DNA of 64,000 nt from Rhododendron vialii. Lineage: Eukaryota; Streptophyta; Magnoliopsida; Ericales; Ericaceae. The stretch lies in contig NC_080568.1 in assembly GCF_030253575.1 (NCBI RefSeq), positions 2,249,501 through 2,313,500 on the forward strand. The letters run 5' to 3'. Numbering within the stretch: the first letter of the stretch is position 1; every line of letters starts with the position of its first letter. Under the pieces are notes generated by a model that was not told the DNA's origin, made no database searches, and worked only from the letters and a program-made list of their open reading frames with translations. The position numbers and the translations under genes were made by a program. Below are positions 39,082 through 49,864 of this stretch, one piece after another.

Positions 39082-39688
39082 CTCTTCGGGTTAATGTGTT
39101 ATTCTTTGTGGTTTTGAATTCAACCAGTTCTCTATTCCTTCACCGTTAAGTTAAGAGCAGTGTAAAATTTCCCTTGTTAAAAAAATGTATTTCACCATTT
39201 GAACAAAAAAGAAGAAGGTCTTACAGGAACAGATATATAATTGGGAAGCCGAATACAAGCCCATGAAGAAGCAATATGATCATTTACTGAACAAAACACA
39301 TATATACATTAACTCAAAAAAAAAAAAAAAAGAAAAAAAAAGGGTCCTGTTAGAACAAACAGCAATCCCCCTCCAGCCTAAATAGATAGCATAGTTAGAA
39401 GGCCGAATATTATCATTTATATATAGATATATTTATATGGTCTCATTGACCATGACTGAAACTCAACATACAAACTCACAATCCAGAAATTATTTAGCTA
39501 AAAAAACAAAAACAAAGTCGCACACATGGAAACTGTTGGGTGCTTTTGAGGTGTGCCGTCACGTGATGCCTCAGCACTCCTTCACAATCACGCATTTCTG
39601 TGGGACTCACGATAAGTAATTACTCCACACACAAAAACCCAAAAAAAAAAAAAGTAATGAGGAAGAGGAAGAGGAAGGAGTTGTTAAT
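39082..39688. other. 3' flank of the ERF gene
   Basis: AT-rich, with an interrupted A-run at about 39317-39341 and a second, shorter one at about 39640-39653. No coding region is seen. Confidence 0.35.
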
Positions 39689-40687
39689 TTAGAAGTTGTA
39701 ATAAGTGGATGAAGACGAGGATGAAGAACCCAAGTCAAAATCATCTGATACCACCCCAAACAATGGGCTGTACGGCTGCTGCTGCTGAAACTCCTTGCTC
39801 GAATCAAATCCCGAGTACGACCCATTATACCCGGTGCCGCCTCCCATCGAATAGCCAGTCGTTGCGATTGTCTGCTCCGAGTTAATACTACCATCGCCAA
39901 GAAAGCTCGAGTAGTCATGATTCCAGACAGTGCTACCATGACTGGCGTCGGAGCCATAGCAGGTCGAAAAATCAGGCGGCAGTGGTGGGAGTTCCGCCTC
40001 GCCGCCGCTGCCACCAAAGTAGTGTTGGTGGTGGGATGACACAACACCTCCACTTTGCATGGTGAAACCATAATGATCATCCTCTGTGATGCTACTGTGC
40101 TCTTGATTGTAACTTGAATATTGATCGGTGTCAGTGACACTGCGCTGAATCCACTCGTCTCCCGGAACAGGGAAGAATCCCTCGCTGGAGAGCTGGCAGG
40201 AGGCATTGACCGGCCGGTGGTGATGGTGGTGGTTTTCGTCATAACCGCCGCCTGCACCGAAGAAGATTTGGTTGGTGTTTGTGTTTTGGTCATGGTGTGG
40301 ATAATTCAGCTGGAAGAGGGCAGAAAGGTCTTCTTGCGATTTCTGGTCGTCTGGGGACACGATGGAGGTGACCGAGGAACCGGGCGGGGTGTCGTGGTAC
40401 AGGAAGTTGGTGCGGGCGCGGGACCCGCGCATGGACCGGGCCGCCCTGTCGTAGGCCAGGGCGGCCTCCTCCGCGGTGTCGAAGGTGCCGAGCCAGTGCC
40501 TCTCCTTGGTGGAAGGATCCCTTATCTCGGCCGCGTACCGGCCCCAGGGCCGTCTACGCACCCCGAGGAACCTTGTTGGTTCTTGCTGGCTTTGTTTTTG
40601 CTGCTGCTGCTGCTGTGGCTGCTGATTCTTCTTCTTGCTCTTTGAGGTTGAGTTGGATTTTTGTGTGAGCTGGTTGAGGAAATTCAT
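39689..40687 (-). CDS. AP2/ERF transcription factor of the LEP/PUCHI type
   Basis: An intronless nuclear DNA-binding protein of 332 residues. Residues 1-38 are Lys/Gln-rich with a run of glutamines ([12 protein letters not shown]). The single AP2/ERF domain spans about 39-96: [20 protein letters not shown], then the WLGTF and [11 protein letters not shown] motifs, with the Ala and Asp residues ([14 protein letters not shown]) that mark the ERF rather than the DREB group. After it comes [20 protein letters not shown], shared by the LEAFY PETIOLE/PUCHI clade (ERF group VIII). The C-terminal half is Ser/Gly/His/Tyr-rich, with a His run and an [16 protein letters not shown] motif like one in LEP. 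Members act in meristem and organ development. Start is the first Met; TTATTTAAA on the minus strand near 40930 could be the TATA box. The exact orthologue is not certain. Confidence 0.93.
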   Translation of the reverse strand: MNFLNQLTQKSNSTSKSKKKNQQPQQQQQQKQSQQEPTRFLGVRRRPWGRYAAEIRDPSTKERHWLGTFDTAEEAALAYDRAARSMRGSRARTNFLYHDTPPGSSVTSIVSPDDQKSQEDLSALFQLNYPHHDQNTNTNQIFFGAGGGYDENHHHHHRPVNASCQLSSEGFFPVPGDEWIQRSVTDTDQYSSYNQEHSSITEDDHYGFTMQSGGVVSSHHQHYFGGSGGEAELPPLPPDFSTCYGSDASHGSTVWNHDYSSFLGDGSINSEQTIATTGYSMGGGTGYNGSYSGFDSSKEFQQQQPYSPLFGVVSDDFDLGSSSSSSSTYYNF

Positions 40688-40793
40688 GGTTAATTTACAA
40701 GCGAAGAGCGAGAGGAAGAATAAGAAATGGAGAACTTCTGATCACTATATCTCAGCCTTTCCAGTGTCTTTCTGATAGAAAGTGAGCTTTTCT

Positions 40794-40794
<1 letters not shown>

Positions 40795-40854
<60 letters not shown>
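40795..40854. repeat. (GA)n microsatellite in the ERF gene leader
   Basis: About 60 bases of GA with one AAAG interruption; CT on the coding strand, upstream of the start codon. Confidence 0.9.
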
Positions 40855-40855
<1 letters not shown>

Positions 40856-40929
40856 GGTTCTCTGGTAGATAGGAGAGAGTCAACTGTCTTCCAATGCTGG
40901 TTGGCCGTTGCATGTTAGGGGGGGGGGGG

Positions 40930-40938
40930 TTTAAATAA
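40930..40938 (-). promoter_or_regulatory. Possible TATA box of the ERF gene
   Basis: The minus strand reads TTATTTAAA here, about 250 bases upstream of the ATG. It would place the (GA)n tract in the leader. Confidence 0.4.
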
Positions 40939-42238
40939 GGGGGTGGAGAGTGTTTGTTGCTAAATACAACCCAAATATTTCTCTGCACACCCATGTTTGG
41001 TTAGTAAAACACAATTCCCTATGCATTGAAGGGTTTGGAAGAGAATTTTGGAGGGTGCAAGTATTTGTTATTTCCCGGCCTCCAATTTAGCCTAAGCCAG
41101 TTGCCATGTGACAGTTGAATTGGGAATCCCTCTGTGTGGGTTGTTTGCCAAAATATTTGGATTTTTGAGCAAAAACTGAATAAAAAATACTTGTATTCTC
41201 CTACCACTTTGTTGTTGAGATTATTTCGCCCCTTAGTGCAGCTATTAATTGGGTTGGACTTCAAGTGATAGTAGACTTGTTTTTAGATTGATATAATTTC
41301 AATACTTGTATTCTCTTACCTTGTTATAGTAATAAAACAGATTAGCCTTTTTGCGATACTTCATAGTTTAGCTGGTGCTCGTATACCTCTGTTGGCTGTT
41401 TGTAAAAAAAAAAAAAAATTGTAAATCAGAATTCGAAAGTGTCACAAATGGCACTTCGATATTAGAATAAGTATCTAGCCCAAGCGATTATGGAAGGAAC
41501 CTTTGATGGAGCAACATCAGTTTACCACTGTTGTAACTTGCTAACCATTACACACGAACGCTATCACAGGGGGGAAAAAAAAAAGTAACTTCAAAAGTCA
41601 TTTTTGGTTCAAAAGGTCTGAATTGAAAATCAGGAACCTATCACAAAATCTCCCTTGTCGATGTTCTCTATTTTCCCTGAAAAATTAAGAGACTTTTTGA
41701 GGTGAAGAAGCTATAAAGAGTGGTGATTGTTGGGCTATACATCAGATATATGCCACATATTTTCCATAATCATTTTCATCAGTTTTTATGCATATAATAA
41801 TGCCTATCATTCCCATTAAATTCTGCGAACAACGATTAAGACGGAGGCTATGCTTTTAAAACAGGGTTTAATTTCAAATAAAGGCGGTACGTTATATATC
41901 GTATCGGCTGTTACGTATCGTATCAGCCGTTACGTAATGAGATTTTGGACACGGGTTACGGTTATTTACTTGCGTATCGGCCGATATATGAATGTAAAAC
42001 CGATACCACAATTTAAAATCCCGGTTTAAAACTTTCATATTAAATATATGCTTCGTTACCACGTATACCATCACTGTAAATGGACTGTACGTGGCTTTTC
42101 ACATTTCCCTGCCAAAATAGCTCAGTAACTCATATATCATCAACAGCATCATATGAAGCTAACGGATCACTCTGATTATTGTTTCTTCAGTTGCTTAAGA
42201 TCATTTCTTTAATGCATACGTTAATGATTCGTTATGGA

Positions 42239-42308
<70 letters not shown>

Positions 42309-43578
42309 CAGGCCAGTACTAATCATTGATCGTGTGCAGATCTACATAAAGATTTGATGATTTGAGTCGTACCGCATATAGGAACATGCATCAAGTCTTG
42401 ATTCTTGGAAGAAAACTTTAATCAAAACTAATTAAGGGCAATTAAATTGATACTAAAAATTAAAGAAGGGGGGGAGGGGGGATTTGTTAAACAATAGGAC
42501 TAACATGAGCACCTTATGATTGCATAAGGTATGGAAAACCAATCATCATCGGTGATGGATTCAGATGATCATGCATCCAATCATTACTCCCCCATCACTA
42601 TTACAATCATGGGATCGAGAGATACCTTTAATCACCCCCCTCCCCAACTTGTTTAATATTGCGGGTTTTTTTTTAAAAAATAATTGGATGTCCTGACCAG
42701 TTTATATGCATTTCGTCTAATTCCGGAACCCTGAAGCTAATGATCGTGCAAACCCTCAATCCAGTGGCCCCAAGGTGTGTTGAATACTGTTTTGGTACGT
42801 ATATACCATTTTTCAAATGCTCAAAGTTATCAGAAAATATGTCCAACAGTGTATATTGATGGCAAGGTAAGCGAACAACAAATTCAATGGAGAGGACTTG
42901 AAACCTGGGGTCGGGCTTGCACAAGGAGATACATGCATGGAAAGATATATATAGAGAGCTAAACAGAATGCAAAAGGGAGAAGAAAGAATGCAAACGTAC
43001 AACAAATACAAATAGAGAGACTTGAATGTGGCCGGAGTCCGGATCGACCTCTTGAAATCAAAACTTTGATACTGTGACTGTGTTAAGCTAACAATAATCC
43101 CAGAAGCTGAAGTCGTCAGGGCGCGCAGGATTCACTTAATAATGAATATCAAACGATCCAACAGTACTAGCTAGGAACAATATCGATCATATAAATGACC
43201 CAGGATCACTTTCTGGTAACGGAAAAAACCTCACTGCTGAACTATCCCTTTGTTGTAGTAATATTTGTTCTCTTTTTCTATTTCTGTCAAAAAGTCATTA
43301 TTTCAGAAGTTTAGAAGGGGGAAAATACATACATGAAGAATTTGCACGGTTAATGTGGGATTATTCACCGTTTGAAGAGATATGGTAATTAATAATTTTA
43401 GAAATTAACTTTATTTATATACACTAATAATACTCCGCAAGTTTTTGACATTTGAAGGACAGCAGCCCCATCCATGCACTACCATTCAATTTGTCAGTTA
43501 TTGAGTGCAAATAAATTCTCAGAAAATTAAAGTGAAGTAAGCTGAACTAAAGAAAAATTAAGTTGTAATTTCTGTGTG
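40939..43578. other. Upstream of the ERF gene; no other gene
   Basis: No coding region. 41880-42000 has repeated TACGTATCG/ATCGTATCGG motifs of a degenerate repeat also seen near 50.6 and 51.6 kb. A (GA)n microsatellite lies at 42238-42306. Confidence 0.4.
42238..42306. repeat. (GA)n microsatellite
   Basis: About 65 bases of uninterrupted GA in gene-free sequence. Confidence 0.9.
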
Positions 43579-43580
43579 TT

Positions 43581-43917
43581 CTGTTTACAGAATTGTACAG
43601 AAAAAATAGAACTTTTTTTCAGGTTGAAAGTGTTTTTTCGTGTTGTGGGTCCAACAACTTTCTTGATGTTCTTGATATGTGAATACCAAGAAAATTGCCA
43701 AAAAAAAAATTTGATTTTCTTATACTTTCCTGTGCTATTGAGCAAGTTCTGTTTACAGAATTGTACAGAAAAAATAGAACTTTTTTTTTTCAAGTTGAAA
43801 GTGCTTTTTCGTGTTATAGGTCCAACAACTTTCTTGATGTTCTTGATATGTGAATACCAAGAAAATTGCCAAAAAAAAATTGATTTTCTTATACTTTCCT
43901 GTGCTATTGAGCAAGTA
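43581..43917. repeat. 168-bp tandem duplication
   Basis: CTGTTTACAGAATTGTACAG begins both copies, at 43581 and 43749. The copies are nearly identical except in the lengths of T and A runs and a few bases. Frames stay open through both copies, but the translations are low in complexity and have no recognisable family. Confidence 0.9.
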
Positions 43918-46900
43918 ATTCGTTAATGTGTAAAACGCTCAAGTCTAACACGTCCATCTTTTACATAAGTTACAAGACTTGATAACTAAGAAACCTGAAC
44001 TAACAAGAAAGAATATATAATAAAAAAAAACCTAGACTACAGTAGGAAACATGTATAATAACATGTTTTAATACTATCTCCGCTCCAATTTGTTTGTTTA
44101 TTTTCAATATTCATGCCAGCTTTGAATTGCTTATATCCTAATATTATTATAACATGTACAATTCAGTGGTATTCTGAGAATATTTACTATGTACATATAT
44201 TGCCAAAGGTTAAGTCTATCTCCAATCCTCCCCTGCCCATTCCCTCAATAATTAGAGACGAGATGGGTTCTTGTTAAAGGTTAAGTCCGTCTTCAATCTT
44301 TTCTGCCCGTATCCCCAATGATCGAAGACGAGATGGGTTCTGGTTGTTGTCCTTGTTGGGTAGTACAATTGAATGGGGAAGGGAGTGAAGGAGGAAAATG
44401 GGACCTTGTGATTAGTGGGGAAATAAGAGTGATATCATTATCCAAGCTCCCATGTGCATCCAATTCAATAACACATGACTCACATCATTATCCAAGTCAA
44501 TAATATGTTCCACAAACCCTTTCCCAAAAAACAAAGGGTTCTTTTTCCCATTGTTTAACTTAACACTATAGATAATTATTTCTCTACTTCTTTTTATAAA
44601 TAACCCTTTTTTTTTTCAACTCCCCTTTTCAATTAGTGCTTATTTCAAAAGATTGGAACATTCTTTTTTGTAGCACGTTACGATGAAATTAAATCCTCCC
44701 TCCCACAGGGCTCCAAAACTTGAGATACTAAAAGGCAAGTTGGGTTCCATGTGAGCCAGCTGACACCTAGGCTTTAACCAAATAAAAACAAGAATTTTAT
44801 TTTATTTTAAATATTTTATTTAAATACATATATGGGAGAAGGTAGTAGGTCTTTGGGATAATGAGCCCTTTGCCTAAGTTCATTGGACTATATGATGGAA
44901 GATTATTATTGTCAAACTTCATATGGAGAGATACGCAATTATACTAATTAACCGACTCGATCAGGAATTATATAATAAACATGTGAATATCTTCTTCTTT
45001 TATCAATTTGTTTTCATCAACATGATGTGGGTAATAAAAAGAATTATTAGAATCGTTAGTTATCAATTCTTCTTAGTTTCATCTTGATATATAACTCCGG
45101 GAGTTGATAACACTTGGGAGATTTCGAACTTGAGATTTTAACAAGGAGCAAACTCTTAAGTCATCGGTTTTGACCATCTCTTAAGTCATCGGTTTTGACC
45201 ATCAGGCCAGCCCCTTAAATATATGCAATTAAGTGACATACAATTAAGCAATGTTAGCGAATGAGCACTTAGATCAAACAAGAATATATTTTATAAAATA
45301 GGATTCTCTCGGACGGTCCAGTTTTTCAGTGTTGACCCACTCTGAGACCATAATGATGATTCAAACGCTTAATTTGTGAATCCAAGGAGAAGATAATTCA
45401 TACGAAACCACATTTGATCAGATATTGATAAGTGGCATGCTTGAACCATGCTCGCAATACAAAAAGAAAAAGAAAAAGAAGAAGACGACGGTTCAAAACC
45501 GTCTATCTTTTATTAGACAAATGTGGTTCAATCATATCCAGGCCTAAAATGAACCCACAAAACTCCTTAGGAAACTTGAGAGAATCATGTTCCTATATAC
45601 GCATGGGCCTTATCCCTTTTAATCAATCAGTCATGTGATGTACAAAAGAAAATACAAAAGCTTTTTCCATATTTTGTGGGTGTACTTTCGATTGACTGTC
45701 TGACTGAGACAAAGGGGTTATGGCTAATGGCCAATGAATCAGCCCTAGTGATGTGTACGATCTCCGGTTAATACGAGAGAGACTTAGCGTTTGCTTCATC
45801 TTAAGGTCTCAGATTCGAAAATTCTCAAGTGCTACCAACTCTTTTGAGACTAGTCCATTAGTGAGCTTTGCTCTCAAGGTGTACACGAGGAGGCCCGGAC
45901 ACCTAATAGATCGAGAGAGAGAGGGGTTGGAATGTGGATTAATGTAGCAAGTCTTTATTTATGTCTGATTGGAAAGACTTTGTATCTCCAATGCTGGTTA
46001 GGTTGGTGCCAATTTTTTTGTTTTGTCCGAAGGGCATCTATCTAGCTTAGTCAATGATTCTCTTGGAGCTTGGTTCAGATCATATGCCTAGCTAGAGCGA
46101 CAATCTTCCATGTTTGACTCAAAATCACTAACATTCTATATACATGGATAGTGATCTACCCACAAAAGGGTAGGACTAGGTCAAGTCATTCCCCCTATTT
46201 CCCAAGTGCTAAGAGAGAGAAGAGAAGAGTGGAGAGGTAAGAGTGAATCCTCACAATCCCTGGCCTCGTTCCTCATCTGACGTAAAATAACTAAACACGA
46301 ACTCATTTGATCATATGCAATACTTATTTTCAAAGTTTCGATGGGTTTATTGTATATATAGAAATATTAAGTTGCGCTCGGGCATCAATATTTGTTTTCA
46401 AAAAAATTAAAATGGAGAGACAAACTTTTTTTTTTGAACGGCAAAATGGAGAGTCAAAACTTAATTACCATTTTATTCTCTTTTGAAAATATGATTCGAC
46501 CAAAGTTCGTCCGATGAACTTAATTTTTCATGGAGGACAGAAGATCAAACCTTAAATGACCCGAATGGTCGACTAAAACTGTAATGAGTCCCGTTTTACG
46601 TCGATTGAGGAATGACGTACGTGAAAGGTTTCTCGATTCAAGGGGGAGATGGAAGGATCACTCTCTCTCTCTTGATCATCAATTATTTCCATACATAGCC
46701 ACTAATCAAATACTAGTATTTCAGTATCCTATAAGGGAGGAAGAACATGAAGCCTAAGTTGACTGAAGTGGTTCAAGGCATAAAGTTGCTTTTGGATTTT
46801 GTTCACTCCATGTGCAAGCATCAATTAAGTAGGAGTTAAGTAGAATTTTTCATAATTGCTTTTCAACTTAGACCAGAAATCTCTCCCTCTTCCCATTGTT

Positions 46901-46984
46901 ATATAATTCACACTTTCTCCTAGGCAGAGCATGCAGATAGCCTACTAAAGCAGAAAAGCCAGGTGAAAAAAATCCGGCCCGACC
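43918..46984. other. Gene-free AT-rich region
   Basis: No coding region is supported. It has a 29-bp duplication (TCTTAAGTCATCGGTTTTGA at about 45147 and 45176). At 45770-45960 there is a stretch with a CTCAGATTCGAAA B-box-like motif that may be an old SINE. Confidence 0.35.
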
Positions 46985-47139
46985 TTTGTCCGCTATGAGA
47001 TCGCATGTTCAAATCTTACGGAGGCCAAATATTCTAAACCTTAGAGCCATTGGAGGGTTTGTCCGGACGTTACCTTTAGAGTCCCGACAATTAGTCGAGG
47101 TGCGCACAAGCTGGTTAGACATCCGATCATAAAAAAAAA
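46985..47139 (+). mobile_element. Au-like SINE copy, 5'-truncated
   Basis: It has the CATGTTCAAATCTTACGGAG B-box region, AGGCCAAATATTCTAAACCT, and the family tail ATTAGTCGAGGTGCGCACAA with a short A-run. The A-box head is missing or unrecognisable. Confidence 0.6.
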
Positions 47140-47602
47140 TACTTAGTCATATTATGGGACGTGGGCCGGAGGGTTAATCCTAATAACAACTTATTGAGTC
47201 GGTGGTTAAGATTTTAAAGGTGTGTTGAAAAGTGTTCAAGTGTGTAAAAATATGTAAAACTATGTTCGATTTGGTAAAAAGTGTGTTCAAGATTTAAACT
47301 TTTGGGCCATACGCTAAGTCACATAATCTAGTGCACGAGTGTAAAAGTATCTTTGAAACAAAATTAAAACTGTCAAAATTTGCAGAAACGAAGATTGAGA
47401 GCAGGAACGCAAGATATTTGAAGGATTATATGAATAAGGTATTACGGCATGATAAGAATCATTGGATAGAACTATTGATTTCGAAGTTGTAGGGATAAAT
47501 TTGACTAGGACTTGGTGCCTGAAGTTTAGTGTCTCAGACCCAAATCAGTATGTGCATACAATAGCCAAACACGACACACACAAATCATGATGGACAAACA
47601 AC

Positions 47603-47875
47603 AAAATGGTCGAGTAGGCCGTCCAAATGAAGGGCGCTACAATACAGATGTGCGAATCGAAATTCAGACACAGATGTATTTGGAGATGTCTACAAAATGG
47701 CCGAGTAGGCCGTCCAAATGAAGGGTGCTACGATACAGATGTGCGAATCGATATTCAGACATAGATGTATTTGGAGTCGTCGACAAAATGGCCGAGTAGG
47801 CCGTCCAAATGAAGGGTGCTACGATACAGATGTGCGAATCAATATTCAGACATAGATGTATTTGGAGTCGTCTAG
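47603..47875. repeat. Three tandem 91-bp units
   Basis: Each unit begins AAAATGGYCGAGTAGGCCGT, at 47603, 47694 and 47785. Units two and three are almost identical, and unit one differs by several bases, so the third copy is the newest. The stretch is gene-free and the unit is not related to nearby elements. Confidence 0.95.
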
Positions 47876-47980
47876 TCCGCGTGGAACTCACACAATGCAC
47901 ATTGGACTTATACACATCGAACAACTCCAAACATGTATTTCTATTATTGGACATTCTGTATCTGCACTTCTGCATTTAGA

Positions 47981-49030
47981 GGGAAATTTCAAAATAGCAC
48001 TTGACCTTTCGCACAAATCACACACGGGCACCTGACCTTTTAAAATTATCAAAAAAACACCTGACCTATTTAAAAACCCATCAATTTTACACCCGCCGTT
48101 AACTTCCCATCCAAAACAAACGGAAATCCTGAAAATGTGAATTTTGGCACGAATATTGGCAAAACAAGATTAAGGCTCATTTTGGCAAAACACAATATTA
48201 TACTCATAAACAAGATTAAGGCTCGATTTGGCTTTAAAAGTCAATTAATAACTTATTTTTTATCTTTATTCAAAAGAAAAAAATGCATTTGTTAGTTTTG
48301 CGTCAAGACGATCGAATCAATAAGTCACAAAAATTACTTAATTTTTCAATCCAAACCCATCCTAAATAAGGAATCAAGCCTAATTTAGTAATTTAATATC
48401 CATAACTATGCAGCCAAATAAAATTACTCTGTATTAAATAAACAAAGGAAAAGGCAAAAACAAAAAACATATAATAGTCAGGAGTAGGTGTGAAAAGTGA
48501 CAAGTCATGAGTATTTAATTACTAAATTAAGCTTGAATATTCTATATTTTTTGTTTTTGCGTTTTCCTTTGTTTATTTAATACAGAGTAATCTTATTTGG
48601 CTGCATAGTTATGGGTATTTAATTATTAAATTAAGCTTGATTCCTTATTTAGGGTGGATTTGGATTGAAAAGTTAAGTAATTTTTGTGACTTATTGATTC
48701 GTCTTGATGCAAAACTAACAAATGCGTTTTTTTTTTCTTTTGAACAAAGACAATTAAGTTATTAATTGACTTTTAAAGCCAAATCGAGCCTTAATTTTGT
48801 TTATGAGTATAATATTATGTTTTGCAAAAATGAGCCTTAATCTTGTTTTGCCAATATTCATGCCAAAATATACATTTTCAGTATTTCCGTTTGTTTTGGA
48901 TGGAAAGTTAACGGCAGGTGTAAAATTGATGGGTTTTTAAATAGGTCAGGTGTTTTTTTGATAATTTTAAAAGGTCAGGTGCCTGTATGTGATTTGTGCA
49001 AAAGGTCAGGTGCAATTTTGAAATTTTCCC
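47981..49030. mobile_element. 1.05-kb foldback element, about 495-bp arms
   Basis: The left arm (47981 to about 48478) and right arm (about 48541-49030) are close reverse complements over nearly their whole length, with a spacer of about 60 bp. The ends read GGGAAATTTCAAAATAGC and, in reverse, GGGAAAATTTCAAAATTGC. Long arms starting GGGAAA fit a Mutator-like non-autonomous or foldback element. A 9-bp target duplication could not be found. There is no ORF of note. If transcribed, it would form a long near-perfect hairpin. Confidence 0.88.
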
Positions 49031-49864
49031 GGGAAATTATGACACTTTTTTTTTTTTTTTTGGGGTAAAGTAAAATTTTAAGGCTTGAAGAAAATATTTG
49101 GAGTCTCAATAGCTTCCTGCACAGCACAACACCCAAAAGTTGCATAGACCACATACTTGATACTGAAAAATTCGTATACTTTTGGTTTCTCTTTCTGGGA
49201 AAAATAACATGGACGTCAAATTACATCGATATATAATGTACATTTTTTTGCCAAGACAAAAAAGGAGGGGGTGCAACCATCATAGCTACTTTCCCTTCGC
49301 ACTACCATAAAAACTCCAGACCCGCGGCGTATTTCAAAAAGGATCAATCACGAACAAGTTTCTACCGCACACCCAAGGCTTGACCAAAGCAAAGCCGCTC
49401 TCGCACGGTATCTAGTCTAACAGTATTACTACAAGTGAATTCGACCCTGCAATCGCGGACACTTATGTCTAACCGCTTTTCCAACTCGTCTACCACCAAG
49501 GTGGTAACTATTTATGACAGCAGACGAAAACAATGGAGTCTAGCACTGTGACAAATATAAAGACCATTTATACACTATGAACAAGTTATCATTCATTAAC
49601 TCATTCTGGCATTCGTTTGGACACCATGATATCAACAATAATAATCCACTAATATTTACAGGTGAAAGGATACAACCTTCATTCAGACATCAGTTTACAG
49701 AACTCTACCATAAACTCTACCATAACACAGGAAGGATCACAGTGAGTAGGAGAGAGAAGAGAGAGAGGGAGAGAAAGAACAAGCTTCACTGGCATTTCAA
49801 ACAATTAACGACTACAAACACATGAAAACCCAGCCCAACTTGGACTGGAAAATTACGGGACTAA
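49031..49864. other. 3' flank of the Nudix gene; no other gene
   Basis: Begins with a T-run (49047-49061), followed by non-coding sequence. Confidence 0.35.

Noticed and set aside
39607-40645. Alternative frames opposite or overlapping the ERF gene
   Set aside because: Shadow frames; only the 332-codon frame has the AP2 domain.
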